A stretch of 64,000 nt of DNA. Source: MR-S7 sp000400995 (GTDB lineage: Bacteria > Pseudomonadota > Gammaproteobacteria > Burkholderiales > Burkholderiaceae_C). The stretch is taken from assembly GCF_045291395.1 (NCBI RefSeq), contig NZ_CP152342.1, forward strand, positions 1,488,001-1,552,000, written 5' to 3'. The first letter of the stretch is position 1. Each line of letters begins with the position of its first letter. Shown here in pieces: positions 15,859 through 23,928 of the stretch. The position numbers and the translations under genes are program-made. The notes beneath the pieces are model-generated. The model did not search any database. It was given only the letters and a program-made list of their open reading frames with translations, and was not told where the DNA came from.

Positions 15859-17050
15859 AGCAGTTCTCCATCAAAGGATCGGCCCACCGCCCGAACGGCT
15901 CGCCGGCTGGAATCGAAGGGCTCGCCGCAGCGGACGGATTCCGTCATCCGCTGCGGCGCGTGGTCTGGCGATTGCCGGCGACGCGCGACCACGGTGTCGC
16001 GCCGCCTCCCCAAGGGTTGTGCCGGGTGCGCTTGCACGCGCCGGCTCGGTCGGTCTTAAAAATGAAAACGTGATCCAACTCCGCCCGCGCATTTCTGCGA
16101 CCACGGAGGGGGTTGACGCGCAACCGCCTCTAAGGGCGTGCTGCCGCGTCGGCGCGAAGGTCTGGCCTCGCGCCCGCTTGGGGGATCAGTCCTGGTGTGC
16201 GTAGCGCCATCCGCTCGCATGGGGCCACCCCTGACCGAAAGTCCAGGGCGGTGTCGAGCGTCTGAGCGGGGACCAGCAGGGAGCCCATGAGGGCAAACAC
16301 AACTGCTGGCGGCGTGAAACACGCGTGCTCGGTGATGGCGGGATCGGGAGTCGGCATCGGGTGCCGGTCCGGGAGATCGACGGTCTTGACGCGCTTCGGG
16401 GAGCGCCCAGCCGCATGGCTGGCGATGGTCAGAGGCCTGTTCACTACGAAAGGAAACCTCGGGGCGGTCGCCTCGGGGGCGACGGCCACCCCGGCTCGTG
16501 GCTGGGGCTTGAAGGGCAGGTAACGACTGCGACGCCTTTTGCTCCATCAAGGAGCGGGCCAAGGGTGGCCCTCGGGAGTCTGTAGTGGATGACGAAAGCG
16601 GGTTGCGCGTCAACGGCCGTGCGGTAGTGCGACGACATGGGACGTCGGTTCGCCCTGGCGCTTGCGGCAACGCGACGGCGTGATAGGGGCGATCTAGCGT
16701 CCCAAACGCCCGCAGAGCGTGTCTGCGCGCGGGCTTGACAAGGGAATGCTCTGCCTCTGGTCCCGGATGAGGGTCTCAAGACGCTGGAGGGGGTAACGCG
16801 ACGGCGTGCGTTGGCGCGGCGCGGGCGGGGTTGACGAGTGTCGAAGTGGTGAGACCGTGGTGACACGCGCACGATTTGCAGCGGAAAAAACCGGCGGTGG
16901 ATGTCAGTGCGGTGTCGCCGCGATCCCTGTGGAGTGACAGCCGAGAGCCGCCGATGCCGAAACCCGGTCCATTCCGTGCGGATTGCGCGTGGCGTGGCCG
17001 CGTCGGTTTGCCGATGCTGGCTGACAACTTTCTTCACCAGGAGCACTCTT
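15859..17050. other. 1.2-kb non-coding region before the ParM-like gene
   Basis: No convincing gene lies here; frames open on both strands read as Arg/Gly/Pro-rich shadows. It holds a 13-base inverted pair (GTTGACGCGCAAC at 16112-16124, its complement at 16602-16614) and a 14-base direct repeat (AACGCGACGGCGTG at 16669-16682 and 16795-16808). ParM-type systems have their centromere upstream of the ATPase gene, so this is the best place for a parC-like or origin-like site (inference). AGGAG closes the region just before 17051. Confidence 0.45.
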
Positions 17051-18082
17051 ATGGAATTGATCGTCCGAGCCGTGGATGTCGGATCCGGCAACACCAAATT
17101 CGTCACTGGCGTCGCAGGGGCCGACATCCGCTGCGCCAGCTTCCCCTCCGTGGCTTATCCGTCCAGCGGCGAGACGCCGCACTGGCCGGCCAGCGAACGG
17201 CGCAAGACCGTCTGCATCCCGGTCGGGCCGCTGTTCTACGAGGTTGGCCCCGATGTGGGCCTGGCGGCCGACACTTTTCGCGCCAAGCAGCTGCACGACG
17301 ACTACATCGACTCGCCCGAGTACATGGCGCTGTTGCGCGGCGCGCTGAGCCTCATGAAGGTGCCGCACATCGACCTGCTGATCGTCGGCCTACCGGTGGC
17401 GTTGTTCACCCTCAAGAAGACGGCGCTCGAAAAGGCCATGACGGGCAGTCATCCGGTCGGCAACGGCAAGACCGTGACGGTCGCCAAGGCGATGGCCGTG
17501 GCCCAGCCCCAGGGGGCGCTGGTCCACTATGCCGCCGAGCACGAGAAGATGGCGAGCATCGGCAACGAGCAGAGCCTGGTGATCGATCCCGGCTCGCGCA
17601 CCTTCGACTGGCTGGTCACGCGCGGCATGCGCCTGGTGCAGAAGCAGTCGAATTCGATCAACCGCGGCATGTCCGACGTCCTGCGGCTGCTGGCCGATGA
17701 GGTATCCAAGGACATCGGCACCCCGTACCGCGACTACGATGCGATCGACCTCGCGTTGCGCACGGGCAAGGCGCCGGTGATCTTCCAGAAGTCCTACGAC
17801 ATGAAGAAGCACCTGCCGTTGGCCGAGAGCGTGGCCCAACAGGCGGTCTCGACCATGCGGCAGTGGATCGAGACGCCGGAGAGCCTGCAGAACATCATCC
17901 TGGTCGGCGGCGGAGCTTTCCTGTTCAAGAAGGCGGTGAAGGCGGCTTTCCCGAAGCACCGTATCCACGAGGTCAAGGAGCCGATGTTCGCCAACGTCCG
18001 GGGATTCCAGGTCGCGGGGCAGAACTACGCAGCCACCACGCTGGCCACCAGCCGGGACCGTGGGGCAGGGGAAGTCGCATGA
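17051..18082 (+). CDS. PRTRC system protein D (ParM/StbA-like actin ATPase)
   Basis: A 343-residue actin-fold ATPase. It begins VRAVDVGSGNTKFVTG (phosphate-1 loop with the catalytic-type D and G), later LVIDPGSRTFDWLV (phosphate-2) and NIILVGGGAFLFKKAV (adenosine loop). Such proteins polymerise with ATP to push apart plasmid or island copies. It is separated from the ParB-ThiF operon by the H-NS and integrase genes. CAGGAGCACTCTT sets the ATG at 17051. Its stop overlaps the next gene (ATGA), the usual coupling of ParM with an adaptor. Confidence 0.88.
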   Translation: MELIVRAVDVGSGNTKFVTGVAGADIRCASFPSVAYPSSGETPHWPASERRKTVCIPVGPLFYEVGPDVGLAADTFRAKQLHDDYIDSPEYMALLRGALSLMKVPHIDLLIVGLPVALFTLKKTALEKAMTGSHPVGNGKTVTVAKAMAVAQPQGALVHYAAEHEKMASIGNEQSLVIDPGSRTFDWLVTRGMRLVQKQSNSINRGMSDVLRLLADEVSKDIGTPYRDYDAIDLALRTGKAPVIFQKSYDMKKHLPLAESVAQQAVSTMRQWIETPESLQNIILVGGGAFLFKKAVKAAFPKHRIHEVKEPMFANVRGFQVAGQNYAATTLATSRDRGAGEVA

Positions 18083-18360
18083 ACGGGAAGACGCAACAGG
18101 AGCCGAAGCCGATTCGGCTGGTGTTCGAGCTGGCGCGCGCGGACAACCCTCGGCTGTATGACGAACTTGTGCGCTTTCCCCAGGGGGCGAAACGGGTCAA
18201 CCGGTTGCGTGTGCTGGCATATGACGGGCTGCTCGCCCAGTACGGGGTTTTCACCTCGGTCGGGGCAGGGGGCGTACCGATTGCGACGCGGATTGACACG
18301 GCACCGGCAGGATCGGCCGCAGTGACCAACGCGGTTTTCGAACCTGGATTTTCCGAGTGA
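18079..18360 (+). CDS. Small protein coupled to the ParM-like gene (possible ParR-like adaptor)
   Basis: A 93-residue protein overlapping the ParM-like gene by 4 bases. The N-terminal part (IRLVFELARADNPRLYDELVRFPQGAKRVNRLRVLAYDGLLAQYG) reads as a strand followed by two helices, compatible with a ribbon-helix-helix DNA-binding domain; the C-terminus is Gly/Ala-rich and flexible. By position it would be the centromere-binding adaptor of the ParM-like filament. This function is inferred from position and size, not from a firm family match. Confidence 0.5.
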   Translation: MNGKTQQEPKPIRLVFELARADNPRLYDELVRFPQGAKRVNRLRVLAYDGLLAQYGVFTSVGAGGVPIATRIDTAPAGSAAVTNAVFEPGFSE

Positions 18361-18367
18361 GGTGGTC

Positions 18368-18820
18368 ATGGCACAACGTAGATCAGGCCGGCGTGGCGAG
18401 GTAAGCGCCACGGATTTGGCCAAGATGGGGTTCTGCGAGAAACGGGTGCAACTCGCGCATCTGTACGGCGAACGCACGACGGCCGAACAGCGCAAGGGTA
18501 TGGCCCGTGGGCAGGCTGTGCATCAACGGTATTTCGAAGAGGGTGTGGCAGCCACCGCGGACCGCCGTTGCTTCGTGGCGACCTGCGTTTTCGGCCCCGA
18601 CGCAGCGGAAACGCAGGTGCTTCGCACCTACCGCGATGTGGTGCTCACGCGACGACGCTGGGGACAGTGGGCGGTGGCAGCGTACTACCGGACTTCGCCG
18701 ACTGTTTGCAGGGTTCTGGATCGTTCCCCTGTGATGGCGGCATGCGTGCGTGCGGTGCTGCGCATCGTGGTCGCAGGGTGCCGCAACACGCTGACCGGAG
18801 GTAAATCATGGAAAACCTGA
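18368..18820 (+). CDS. Cas4-like N-terminal module (half of a split nuclease)
   Basis: A 150-residue protein; start ATG 18368 after GAGTGAGGTGG. Its first half, SATDLAKMGFCEKRVQLAHLYGE then GMARGQAVHQRYFEEG, matches the entry of Cas4/Dna2-type nucleases: a Cys that ligates an Fe-S cluster followed by the G-x-x-xH helix of the RecB-like fold. The nuclease D-E-K core and the other three Cys are missing here and appear in the overlapping next gene. The C-terminal half contains further Cys and a hydrophobic stretch. Together the two could reconstitute a Cas4-like enzyme; this is inference. Confidence 0.55.
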   Translation: MAQRRSGRRGEVSATDLAKMGFCEKRVQLAHLYGERTTAEQRKGMARGQAVHQRYFEEGVAATADRRCFVATCVFGPDAAETQVLRTYRDVVLTRRRWGQWAVAAYYRTSPTVCRVLDRSPVMAACVRAVLRIVVAGCRNTLTGGKSWKT

Positions 18821-19353
18821 GCTTTGTGGCATTGGGCGTGGCGTTGCTGCTGGTACTGATCTGGCGATGGGCCAGGAAGAGCGGGGCGGCCGAGCGGGCG
18901 TCGAGGCCCAGGGCGTTGGCCGGGGCCGAGCTGGTCTACATGGAGAAGCTCTTTCGCATTAAGGCCCCTATTCGATTGGTGGCAAAGGTCGATCGCGGAT
19001 ATCGGCTGCCGGGAGGTTCGCTGGTGCTGGTGGAGCTGAAGATCCGGCGGCAGGATCGCCCGTACCTGTCCGACGTCATCCAGCTGTCGGCGCAGCGGCT
19101 TGCGATTGAGGCGCAGACGGGAGAGGTCGTTGAGCCCTATGCGTTCGTTTCCATCCCCAAGTCCGGGCGCCTTGGAAAGGTCAAATCGCACCGTGTTTTG
19201 CTGTTGGATGCGGAAAGTGTCGCGCGCATCTACGAAAGGAGAGAGGCAGTTCTCGCAGGTGTAGTCGCCCCTTCTTACGCTTCGTCGGAGCGGGCGTGCC
19301 ACGGATGTGCTTTACGGCCCATGTGCGATCGGTTCGCCAAAACCAGCAGATGA
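18808..19353 (+). CDS. Membrane-anchored Cas4-like nuclease core (half of a split nuclease)
   Basis: A 181-residue protein overlapping the previous gene by 13 bases. An N-terminal hydrophobic segment (residues 3-20, LSFVALGVALLLVLIW) should anchor it in the membrane. Then comes a PD-(D/E)XK core: LVAKVDRGY (Asp), LVLVELKIR (E-x-K), and IQLSAQRLAIEAQTG, the Q helix of the Cas4/RecB family. The C-terminus ends CHGCALRPMCDRF, the three-Cys Fe-S ligand set of Cas4. No CRISPR locus or other cas gene is present, so it is a solo Cas4-like nuclease, perhaps acting on element DNA. Confidence 0.68.
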   Translation: MENLSFVALGVALLLVLIWRWARKSGAAERASRPRALAGAELVYMEKLFRIKAPIRLVAKVDRGYRLPGGSLVLVELKIRRQDRPYLSDVIQLSAQRLAIEAQTGEVVEPYAFVSIPKSGRLGKVKSHRVLLLDAESVARIYERREAVLAGVVAPSYASSERACHGCALRPMCDRFAKTSR

Positions 19354-19406
19354 TGGGTGCCCCAAGCCATCCAGTTGCTTCACCTCAAGATTGGAGTTGC
19401 TTGCGC

Positions 19407-20215
19407 TCAAGTTTTGACCTCTAACTGACCTTGGGCGCCAAGAAGAAAACTTCGCACGTATTCTGCCCTGGTGGCAACCAGGCAGCCATGGTTCGAAGGC
19501 CAGCCCCAGACGACGCCGGTGACTTTCGCGAAATCCGGTGTCCAGGCGATTCCGCGCATTCTTGCCTCGACAAATCCTGTATTCCACACCGTTGATCCAC
19601 TGAGTCCCGGGGGGAGCGGCAGGTTCTTGTCACCAATTACGGTGGATGCCAGATCAGGTCGGTAGTCGATACCGAAATGAAACCGGGGGAGAAGCGGTTA
19701 TCTTGCGGGAGTTCAACCTCCCGTGCGGTATAGCAAGTTCCGTTTGCAAGGAGCGTGTTGAAGTGGAAGGCCACATTGCTGCCTGAAAAACCGGTGAACG
19801 TGAGCAGTTCGGTTTCTACCGGAGCATGGCAGATGGAGATTTGGTCGATTTCAATGGCCTTTGACCCGTGTGGAGAGGTCGACCAGGCATCCATGGAGAC
19901 AGGCAGGAGTGCAAGATCGAGCGGCGCTGGATATTCGCAGTGGTCGCCGACGACCCGCCGAATATCGTCTTGATCTTCGAATTGATATGCCAATATCCTG
20001 TTGTCGCTTCTGATGCACGCGACATGTTGGTTGGTGAGTATGGAAACCTGGCCGTCAAATCGCAAGTAGGAACCGCTTCCCCAGCCGGCTCCGTGACTCT
20101 CATGGTCCTCAAAAACCGCGACTCGATATTGCCGGAGATAAGCGGTCATCTCTCGGACGACACGTGGCATTTCGGCATTCCATTCGGCTTCAGTAAAGAG
20201 GAGGGATTGGGTCAT
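19407..20215 (-). pseudogene. Trypsin-like serine protease, frameshifted
   Basis: Translation from 20215 gives a chymotrypsin-fold protease start: GSGSYLRF then ILTNQHVACI (catalytic His) and APLDLALLPV (Asp). The frame stops at 19637, but the adjacent frame continues with DKNLPLPPGLSGSTVWNTGF (catalytic Ser in LSGS) to 19407. Adding one base to the five-base G run at 19685-19689 joins them into a 269-residue protein. The break is therefore one missing base, either an assembly error or a recent mutation. Cytoplasmic proteases of this type occur in islands, some in defence modules; the substrate is unknown. Confidence 0.72.
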
Positions 20216-20333
20216 GTTTTGGCTTTTCCAGTTATGGCCACGGAAACCTTGCTGGGGTAAAGTACAACGATTCTGTAGATCGAGCGTTTTGACGTCAGGT
20301 CGGTGGCGGTGAGTGACCCGTTGTGCCGTGTGC

Positions 20334-20897
20334 CAGTGGGCTTTGGTGAGACTTCATTAGACAGCGTGGGACTGGTTTGACGGTATCAAAGAAGGTGTCC
20401 GGGGCCCGTCAGCGCCGATACCGTCGAGGTACCGGATGTTCCAAGCCTCTGATACCGTCAGGTCTACCGTGGCGGTGCAGGCAAGGTGCCGACGTCACAC
20501 GGATACGGTCTATCTAGACGCCCGTGTGGTAGCTTGACAGTGGGCTTTGGTGGCACTGTATGGCACGACACGGGACTGGTTTGACGGTATCAGAGGCGGT
20601 GTTCGAGGGGCTTCAGCGCCTGCTACCGTGTAGAAGCGGTCGGTAGCCCCGGCGCCGATACCGTCAGCCCCTCTGAAAATGCCGTCGCCGATACCGTCAG
20701 GCAGGGGCCGAAAGTCGCTTCTGATACCGTCAACTCCCCGGCTCAAGAGGCTGCGAGGCCTGCTGGAGGGGCCCAACTGAGGGTGAGAGAAGGGGGATGA
20801 AGGGATGGCCAGGTCGATGGGACAACATGAGCCTTCATAGAGGCAGCGGGATGAACTTGCCAAGGCACGTCGATTTGTCGGTATCGCTGGCGGTATC
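20334..20897. repeat. Iteron-like array of GATACCGTCA repeats
   Basis: The 9-10 base motif GATACCGTC(A) or its complement occurs at 20378-20387, 20417-20425, 20451-20460, 20582-20591, 20657-20666, 20690-20699 and 20723-20732, with partial copies at 20877-20884 and 20891-20897. Part of the array is a degenerate 204-base duplication: a block starting CAGTGGGCTTTGGTG recurs at 20334 and 20538. The whole stretch 20216-20946 is non-coding. The repeats resemble binding sites for an integrase, replication initiator or regulator. Confidence 0.7.
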
Positions 20898-20946
20898 AGA
20901 AGCCCCTCATCGGGCTGGAAGCCTTGCTACACAACGGTTTCCACGG

Positions 20947-20972
20947 GGCTATTGACAATCGAGTGGGAGTGA
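20947..20972. repeat. Left att-like direct repeat
   Basis: GGCTATTGACAATCGAGTGG begins this site. The matching site at 31241-31267 shares ATTGA, then the exact 11-mer ATCGAGTGGGA and TGA, with one indel and three mismatches. It lies about 300 bases before the integrase start, where attL is expected. Confidence 0.55.
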
Positions 20973-21088
20973 ATTTACGTCCTTCGGGGACTATCGCCAG
21001 CTATCCGAAAAACCGTCGTAACGTATTGATTTAGAAGGGAATACGTCGCGGCAGCTATCGGTGGCTATTGCCGGCCAGCAAAAACGGT

Positions 21089-21248
21089 TGACGGTAGAGC
21101 TGACGGTAAGAACTGAGGCCGAATTAAGACACTCTCGTTCACTATTCAGACTTTTACCGTCTTTGACGGTAAAAGCCTTCTCGGGAAAGCTTATTTCATG
21201 CGGCTTTCCGGGCATCAGTGGGTCTCCTGGTCCTTGACGGTAAAAGCC
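21089..21248. repeat. GACGGTA motifs before the integrase (candidate arm-type sites)
   Basis: TGACGGTA occurs at 21089-21096 and 21101-21108. A perfect 11-base inverted repeat (CTTTTACCGTC / GACGGTAAAAG, 3-base spacer) spans 21151-21175, and a direct copy TTGACGGTAAAAGCC recurs at 21234-21248, ending 26 bases before the integrase ATG. The same motif stands as a tandem pair near the right end (31174-31196). This fits integrase arm binding, possibly combined with control of int. Confidence 0.6.
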
Positions 21249-21273
21249 GTCGCAAAACAGGAAAAATACCTCG

Positions 21274-22530
21274 ATGCTGACCGACACAGCACTGCGCAAT
21301 CTGAAGCCTAAGTCGTTGACTTATAAGGTTTCTGACCGGGACGGGATGTACGTGACGGTATCGCCCGCAAATACCGTCACCTTCCGCTACGACTACCGCC
21401 TCAACGGCCGCCGCGAGACCTTGACGATCGGCCGCTACGGGGCAAGCGGCATTTCGCTGGCGATGGCGCGTGAACTGCTTCTGGAGGCGCGCAAAGCCGT
21501 TCTTCAGGGCATATCGCCCGCGCTGGAGAAGCAACGCGACAAGCGCCGGGTTCGCGCCATCAAGACCTTCGGCGCGGCGATGGAGACGTACCTCGCCCAT
21601 ACGAGATGGGCCGACAGCACCCGCGCCGTGCGCAAGCACATCATCGACAGGGACATCCTGCCGGTTTTCCAGAATCGCCTGCTGACCGAAATCCAGGCCG
21701 AAGACCTTCGGATTCTGTGCAACAAGGTCAAGGAGCGCGGGGCGCCAGCCACAGCGGTGCAGATCCGGGACATCGTGAAGCAGGTCTACGTCTACGCCAT
21801 CGCCCACGGTGAAAAGGTGGTCAACCCGGCCGACAGCGTGGGGCCGTCCTCGATCGCCACCTTCGTGCCGAAGGATCGTGCCCTGTCGCCGCTGGAAATC
21901 CGTTTGATGGTGCAGCAGTTGGAGTCCGTGGCGACCTATCCGACCATCAAGCTGGCGCTGCGCTTGATCCTGCTGACGCTGGTGCGCAAGAGCGAACTGA
22001 TCCAGGCTACATGGGATGAGGTCGATTTCGAGCGCAAGACCTGGACGATTCCGAAGCAACGGATGAAGGGTCGCAATCCGCACGTGGTCTATCTGTCGTG
22101 CCAGGCGCTCGACATCTTCGTGACGCTGCACGCCTGCGCGGCTGGCTCAAAGTTCGTTTTCCCTTCTCGCTACGATGCAGAGCGGTGCATGTCCAATGCG
22201 ACCTTGAATCGCATCACGATGCTCGTGGCAGAAGGCGCCAAGGCCAAAGGTCTGCCGCTACAGCCGTTCACCGTCCACGACCTGCGCCGCACTGGCTCGA
22301 CGCTGCTGAACGAAATCGGCTTCAACCGCGACTGGATCGAGAAGTGCCTGGCGCACGAGGAGGGGCGTTCCTCGCGCTCGGTCTACAACAAGGCCGAATA
22401 CGCCGAGCAGCGGCGCCACATGCTGCAAGAGTGGGCCAACTTGGTCGATGCCTGGGGCGGTGGACAGACCTATGGGCCGAAGCTGATGCCGGAGAACGTG
22501 GTCGTGCCGGCGCTGAGCGCGATCGCGTAG
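21274..22530 (+). CDS. int: Tyrosine integrase (Tn4371/P4 type)
   Basis: A full-length 418-residue integrase. The N-terminal 90 residues are a DUF4102 arm-binding domain (TDTALRNLKPKSLTYKVSDRDG, YRLNGRRETLTIGRYG). A core-binding domain follows (about 100-200), then the catalytic domain: LLTLVRKSELIQATWDEVD (Arg), IPKQRMKGRNPHVVYL (Lys region), TVHDLRRTGST (HxxR), CLAHEEGRSS (His) and SVYNKAEY (Tyr). All catalytic residues are present. It lies beside the left att-like repeat, and its own 5' coding region repeats the TGACGGTA/TACCGTCA motif (21353-21389). It should recombine the two element ends. Confidence 0.88.
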   Translation: MLTDTALRNLKPKSLTYKVSDRDGMYVTVSPANTVTFRYDYRLNGRRETLTIGRYGASGISLAMARELLLEARKAVLQGISPALEKQRDKRRVRAIKTFGAAMETYLAHTRWADSTRAVRKHIIDRDILPVFQNRLLTEIQAEDLRILCNKVKERGAPATAVQIRDIVKQVYVYAIAHGEKVVNPADSVGPSSIATFVPKDRALSPLEIRLMVQQLESVATYPTIKLALRLILLTLVRKSELIQATWDEVDFERKTWTIPKQRMKGRNPHVVYLSCQALDIFVTLHACAAGSKFVFPSRYDAERCMSNATLNRITMLVAEGAKAKGLPLQPFTVHDLRRTGSTLLNEIGFNRDWIEKCLAHEEGRSSRSVYNKAEYAEQRRHMLQEWANLVDAWGGGQTYGPKLMPENVVVPALSAIA

Positions 22531-22600
22531 GAGGGCCGCATCATGGGTTGCCTTGAATCGGTCTTTGCAGGGTTGCGCCAGGTTTGTTTTTTCGAGGAAG

Positions 22601-22619
22601 CGATCACTTTGAGTGATCG
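22601..22619. promoter_or_regulatory. Inverted repeat downstream of int
   Basis: CGATCACT and AGTGATCG form perfect 8-base arms around TTG, in the 200-base gap between int and the HicA-like gene. Candidate operator; there is no T-run to make it a terminator. Confidence 0.4.
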
Positions 22620-22675
22620 AAAACGAGGGAATCTGAACTTCTCGCTGATCGGCGATATGTGGCCTGATCCTGTCT

Positions 22676-22705
22676 CGGCAAGGTTGTCACTTGACAACCT
22701 TGCCG
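22676..22705. promoter_or_regulatory. 14-base palindrome upstream of the HicA-like/HTH pair
   Basis: CGGCAAGGTTGTCA and TGACAACCTTGCCG are perfect complements separated by only two bases, 25 bases before the ATG at 22731. The short spacer and lack of a T-run favour a protein-binding operator, most simply for the HTH protein encoded downstream. Confidence 0.5.
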
Positions 22706-22730
22706 GCCATCCTCATACTGGAGGTCACTG

Positions 22731-23006
22731 ATGGCTCGTTCTCCTCATCCCAAGAAAGAGGTCGAGGAAGCTCTCAGGCACGCCGAAGGGCAGGGCTGGC
22801 GCGTCGAAGTCGGCGGCAGCCATGCCTGGGGGCGGATTTATTGCCCGTACAACGATGAGGAATGCCGCTGCGGCGAGTTCTGCATCACCAGCGTGTGGAG
22901 CACACCGAAGAACCCCGGCAACCATGCTCGCGCCTTGCGGCGCGTCGTGGACAACTGCACCACGCACCGCAAGCAGCACGAGGCTGACGATGGTGCCAAG
23001 GAGTAG
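22731..23006 (+). CDS. HicA-like small protein (putative toxin)
   Basis: A 91-residue protein preceded by GGAGG. The N-terminal half, KKEVEEALRHAEGQGWRVEVGGSHAWGRIYC, has the helix-strand-GSH pattern of the HicA/YcfA double-stranded-RNA-binding fold, in which the His is catalytic. Several Cys (CRCGEFC) follow, then WSTPKNPGNHARALRRVVDNC. It is 4 bases upstream of an HTH protein, so a toxin-antitoxin pair is likely though not proven. Confidence 0.6.
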   Translation: MARSPHPKKEVEEALRHAEGQGWRVEVGGSHAWGRIYCPYNDEECRCGEFCITSVWSTPKNPGNHARALRRVVDNCTTHRKQHEADDGAKE

Positions 23007-23010
23007 CGCG

Positions 23011-23535
23011 ATGGAATACACCTTCACCCTGAAATACCAGCTCGCCGACGACGACCGCGACACGGAGGCGCTGGTGGAGCGCCTGGGCGAAGCCGGGTGC
23101 GACGATGCCCTTGTCGGCATCGGGCAGCCGGGGCGCCTGGCGCTGGAGTTCACGCGCGAGGCGGTCGATGCGGATGAAGCGGTGCGCAGCGCGCTGGCCG
23201 ACGTGCGCCGTGCCGCGCCTTCGGCCAAGCTGATCGAGGTGGCACCGGATCTGGTCGGGCTGACCGACGTGGCCGACATCGTGGGCGTGTCGCGGCAGAA
23301 CATGCGCAAGCTGATGCTGGCCCATCCGGGGAGCTTTCCGGCGCCGGTGCATGAAGGCAGTGCGTCGATCTGGCATCTGGCGGACGTGCTGGCTTGGTTG
23401 CAGGCCAAGGGCAGCTATGCGCTGGCCAAGGACGTGCTGGAGGTGGCGCGGGTGGCTTTGCAGGTCAATGTGGCGAAGGAGGGGCGGCGCTTGCCGCGCA
23501 CGGCGTCCAAGGAACTGCAAGCCCTGGTTGGCTGA
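23011..23535 (+). CDS. HTH protein, partner of the HicA-like gene
   Basis: A 174-residue protein; AAGGAG precedes the ATG at 23011. The N-terminal 80 residues form an acidic partner-binding domain (MEYTFTLKYQLADDDRDTEALVERL...). Residues 84-131 are an AlpA/MerR-like winged HTH: LTDVADIVGVSRQNMRKLM, FPAPVHEGSASIWHLADVLAWL. The pairing of an acidic N-terminus with an HTH suits an antitoxin that represses its operon through the upstream palindrome. A strong terminator follows. Confidence 0.65.
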   Translation: MEYTFTLKYQLADDDRDTEALVERLGEAGCDDALVGIGQPGRLALEFTREAVDADEAVRSALADVRRAAPSAKLIEVAPDLVGLTDVADIVGVSRQNMRKLMLAHPGSFPAPVHEGSASIWHLADVLAWLQAKGSYALAKDVLEVARVALQVNVAKEGRRLPRTASKELQALVG

Positions 23536-23563
23536 AAGCTGCCGCTCGGCTTCATGCTTCGCT

Positions 23564-23863
23564 CTAACCCGCCCGAACAGGGCGGGTTTTTCGTAGGTGG
23601 ACATCCGGCTTGGTGATGTGGCTGCGAGGTGCCTGTTTTCGTTCTTCGACCCATGCCTCCACTTCGGCCAAGTCCCACACCACGCAGCGCGGCGTCAGGT
23701 TGAAGCGGCGCGGAAACTCGCCGCGGCGCTCCATTTCGTAGATCGTCGTTTCGGCGAGGGGAACGATCAGCCGCAGTTCATGGCGGCGGATGGTGCGCCG
23801 GAAGGGAAGGGGGCTGCGCTTCGGGAACTGCGGCAGTGCTTCGTAGGCTTCCGTGCCCGGCAA
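23564..23863 (-). CDS. AlpA-family transcriptional regulator, 5' end cut by the IS
   Basis: About 99 residues remain. The core HELRLIVPLAETTIYEMERRGEFPRRFNLTPRCVVWDLAEVEAWVEER is a typical AlpA/excisionase-like winged HTH in which a MerR-type helix pair is followed by the wing. The only start available in the remaining DNA is TTG at 23863, 9 bases from the IS end at 23872, and the frame is open up to that boundary, so the native first codons and promoter were probably lost when the IS arrived. AlpA-like regulators sit between int and repA in Tn4371-type elements. Confidence 0.68.
   Translation of the reverse strand: MPGTEAYEALPQFPKRSPLPFRRTIRRHELRLIVPLAETTIYEMERRGEFPRRFNLTPRCVVWDLAEVEAWVEERKQAPRSHITKPDVHLRKTRPVRAG
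23566..23591 (+). terminator. Rho-independent terminator after the HTH gene
   Basis: Perfect stem AACCCGCCC / GGGCGGGTT with loop GAACA, followed by a T-run. It also covers the 3' end of the convergent AlpA-like gene. Confidence 0.8.
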
Positions 23864-23928
23864 GGGAAGCGTGACCTGCCCCCGTTAGACGTGCCAGTCC
23901 CGAGTTAGCGAGTCCAAGGTTGTGGAGA

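Larger units (their letters stand above)
1..20946. mobile_element. PRTRC-type integrative element or plasmid-derived island (partial, left end outside window)
   Basis: Gene content marks this as accessory DNA: a PRTRC cassette, an actin-like segregation ATPase, one intact and one truncated tyrosine integrase, an H-NS-like silencer, a toxin-antitoxin pair and many small proteins of unknown function. No conjugation genes are visible in the part shown. The right limit is placed where an att-like repeat of the next element begins (20947); this limit is inferred. The left end is not in the window. Confidence 0.65.

Noticed and set aside
16056..16670. Open frames on both strands in the 1.2-kb gap before the ParM-like gene
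   Set aside because: All are Arg/Pro/Ser-rich with no start signals or motifs; more likely a non-coding site region.
20334..20897. Possible CRISPR array
   Set aside because: Repeats are only 9-10 bases, occur in both orientations and have irregular spacing; no leader or cas operon. The Cas4-like genes nearby are not part of a CRISPR locus.
20947..20972. tRNA 3' end as the attachment site
   Set aside because: No tRNA-like fold or TTCGANNC context could be found at either att-like repeat.
22543..22731. 62-codon frame between int and the HicA-like gene
   Set aside because: It spans both palindromes, has no ribosome binding site and shows no protein-like pattern; treated as regulatory DNA.
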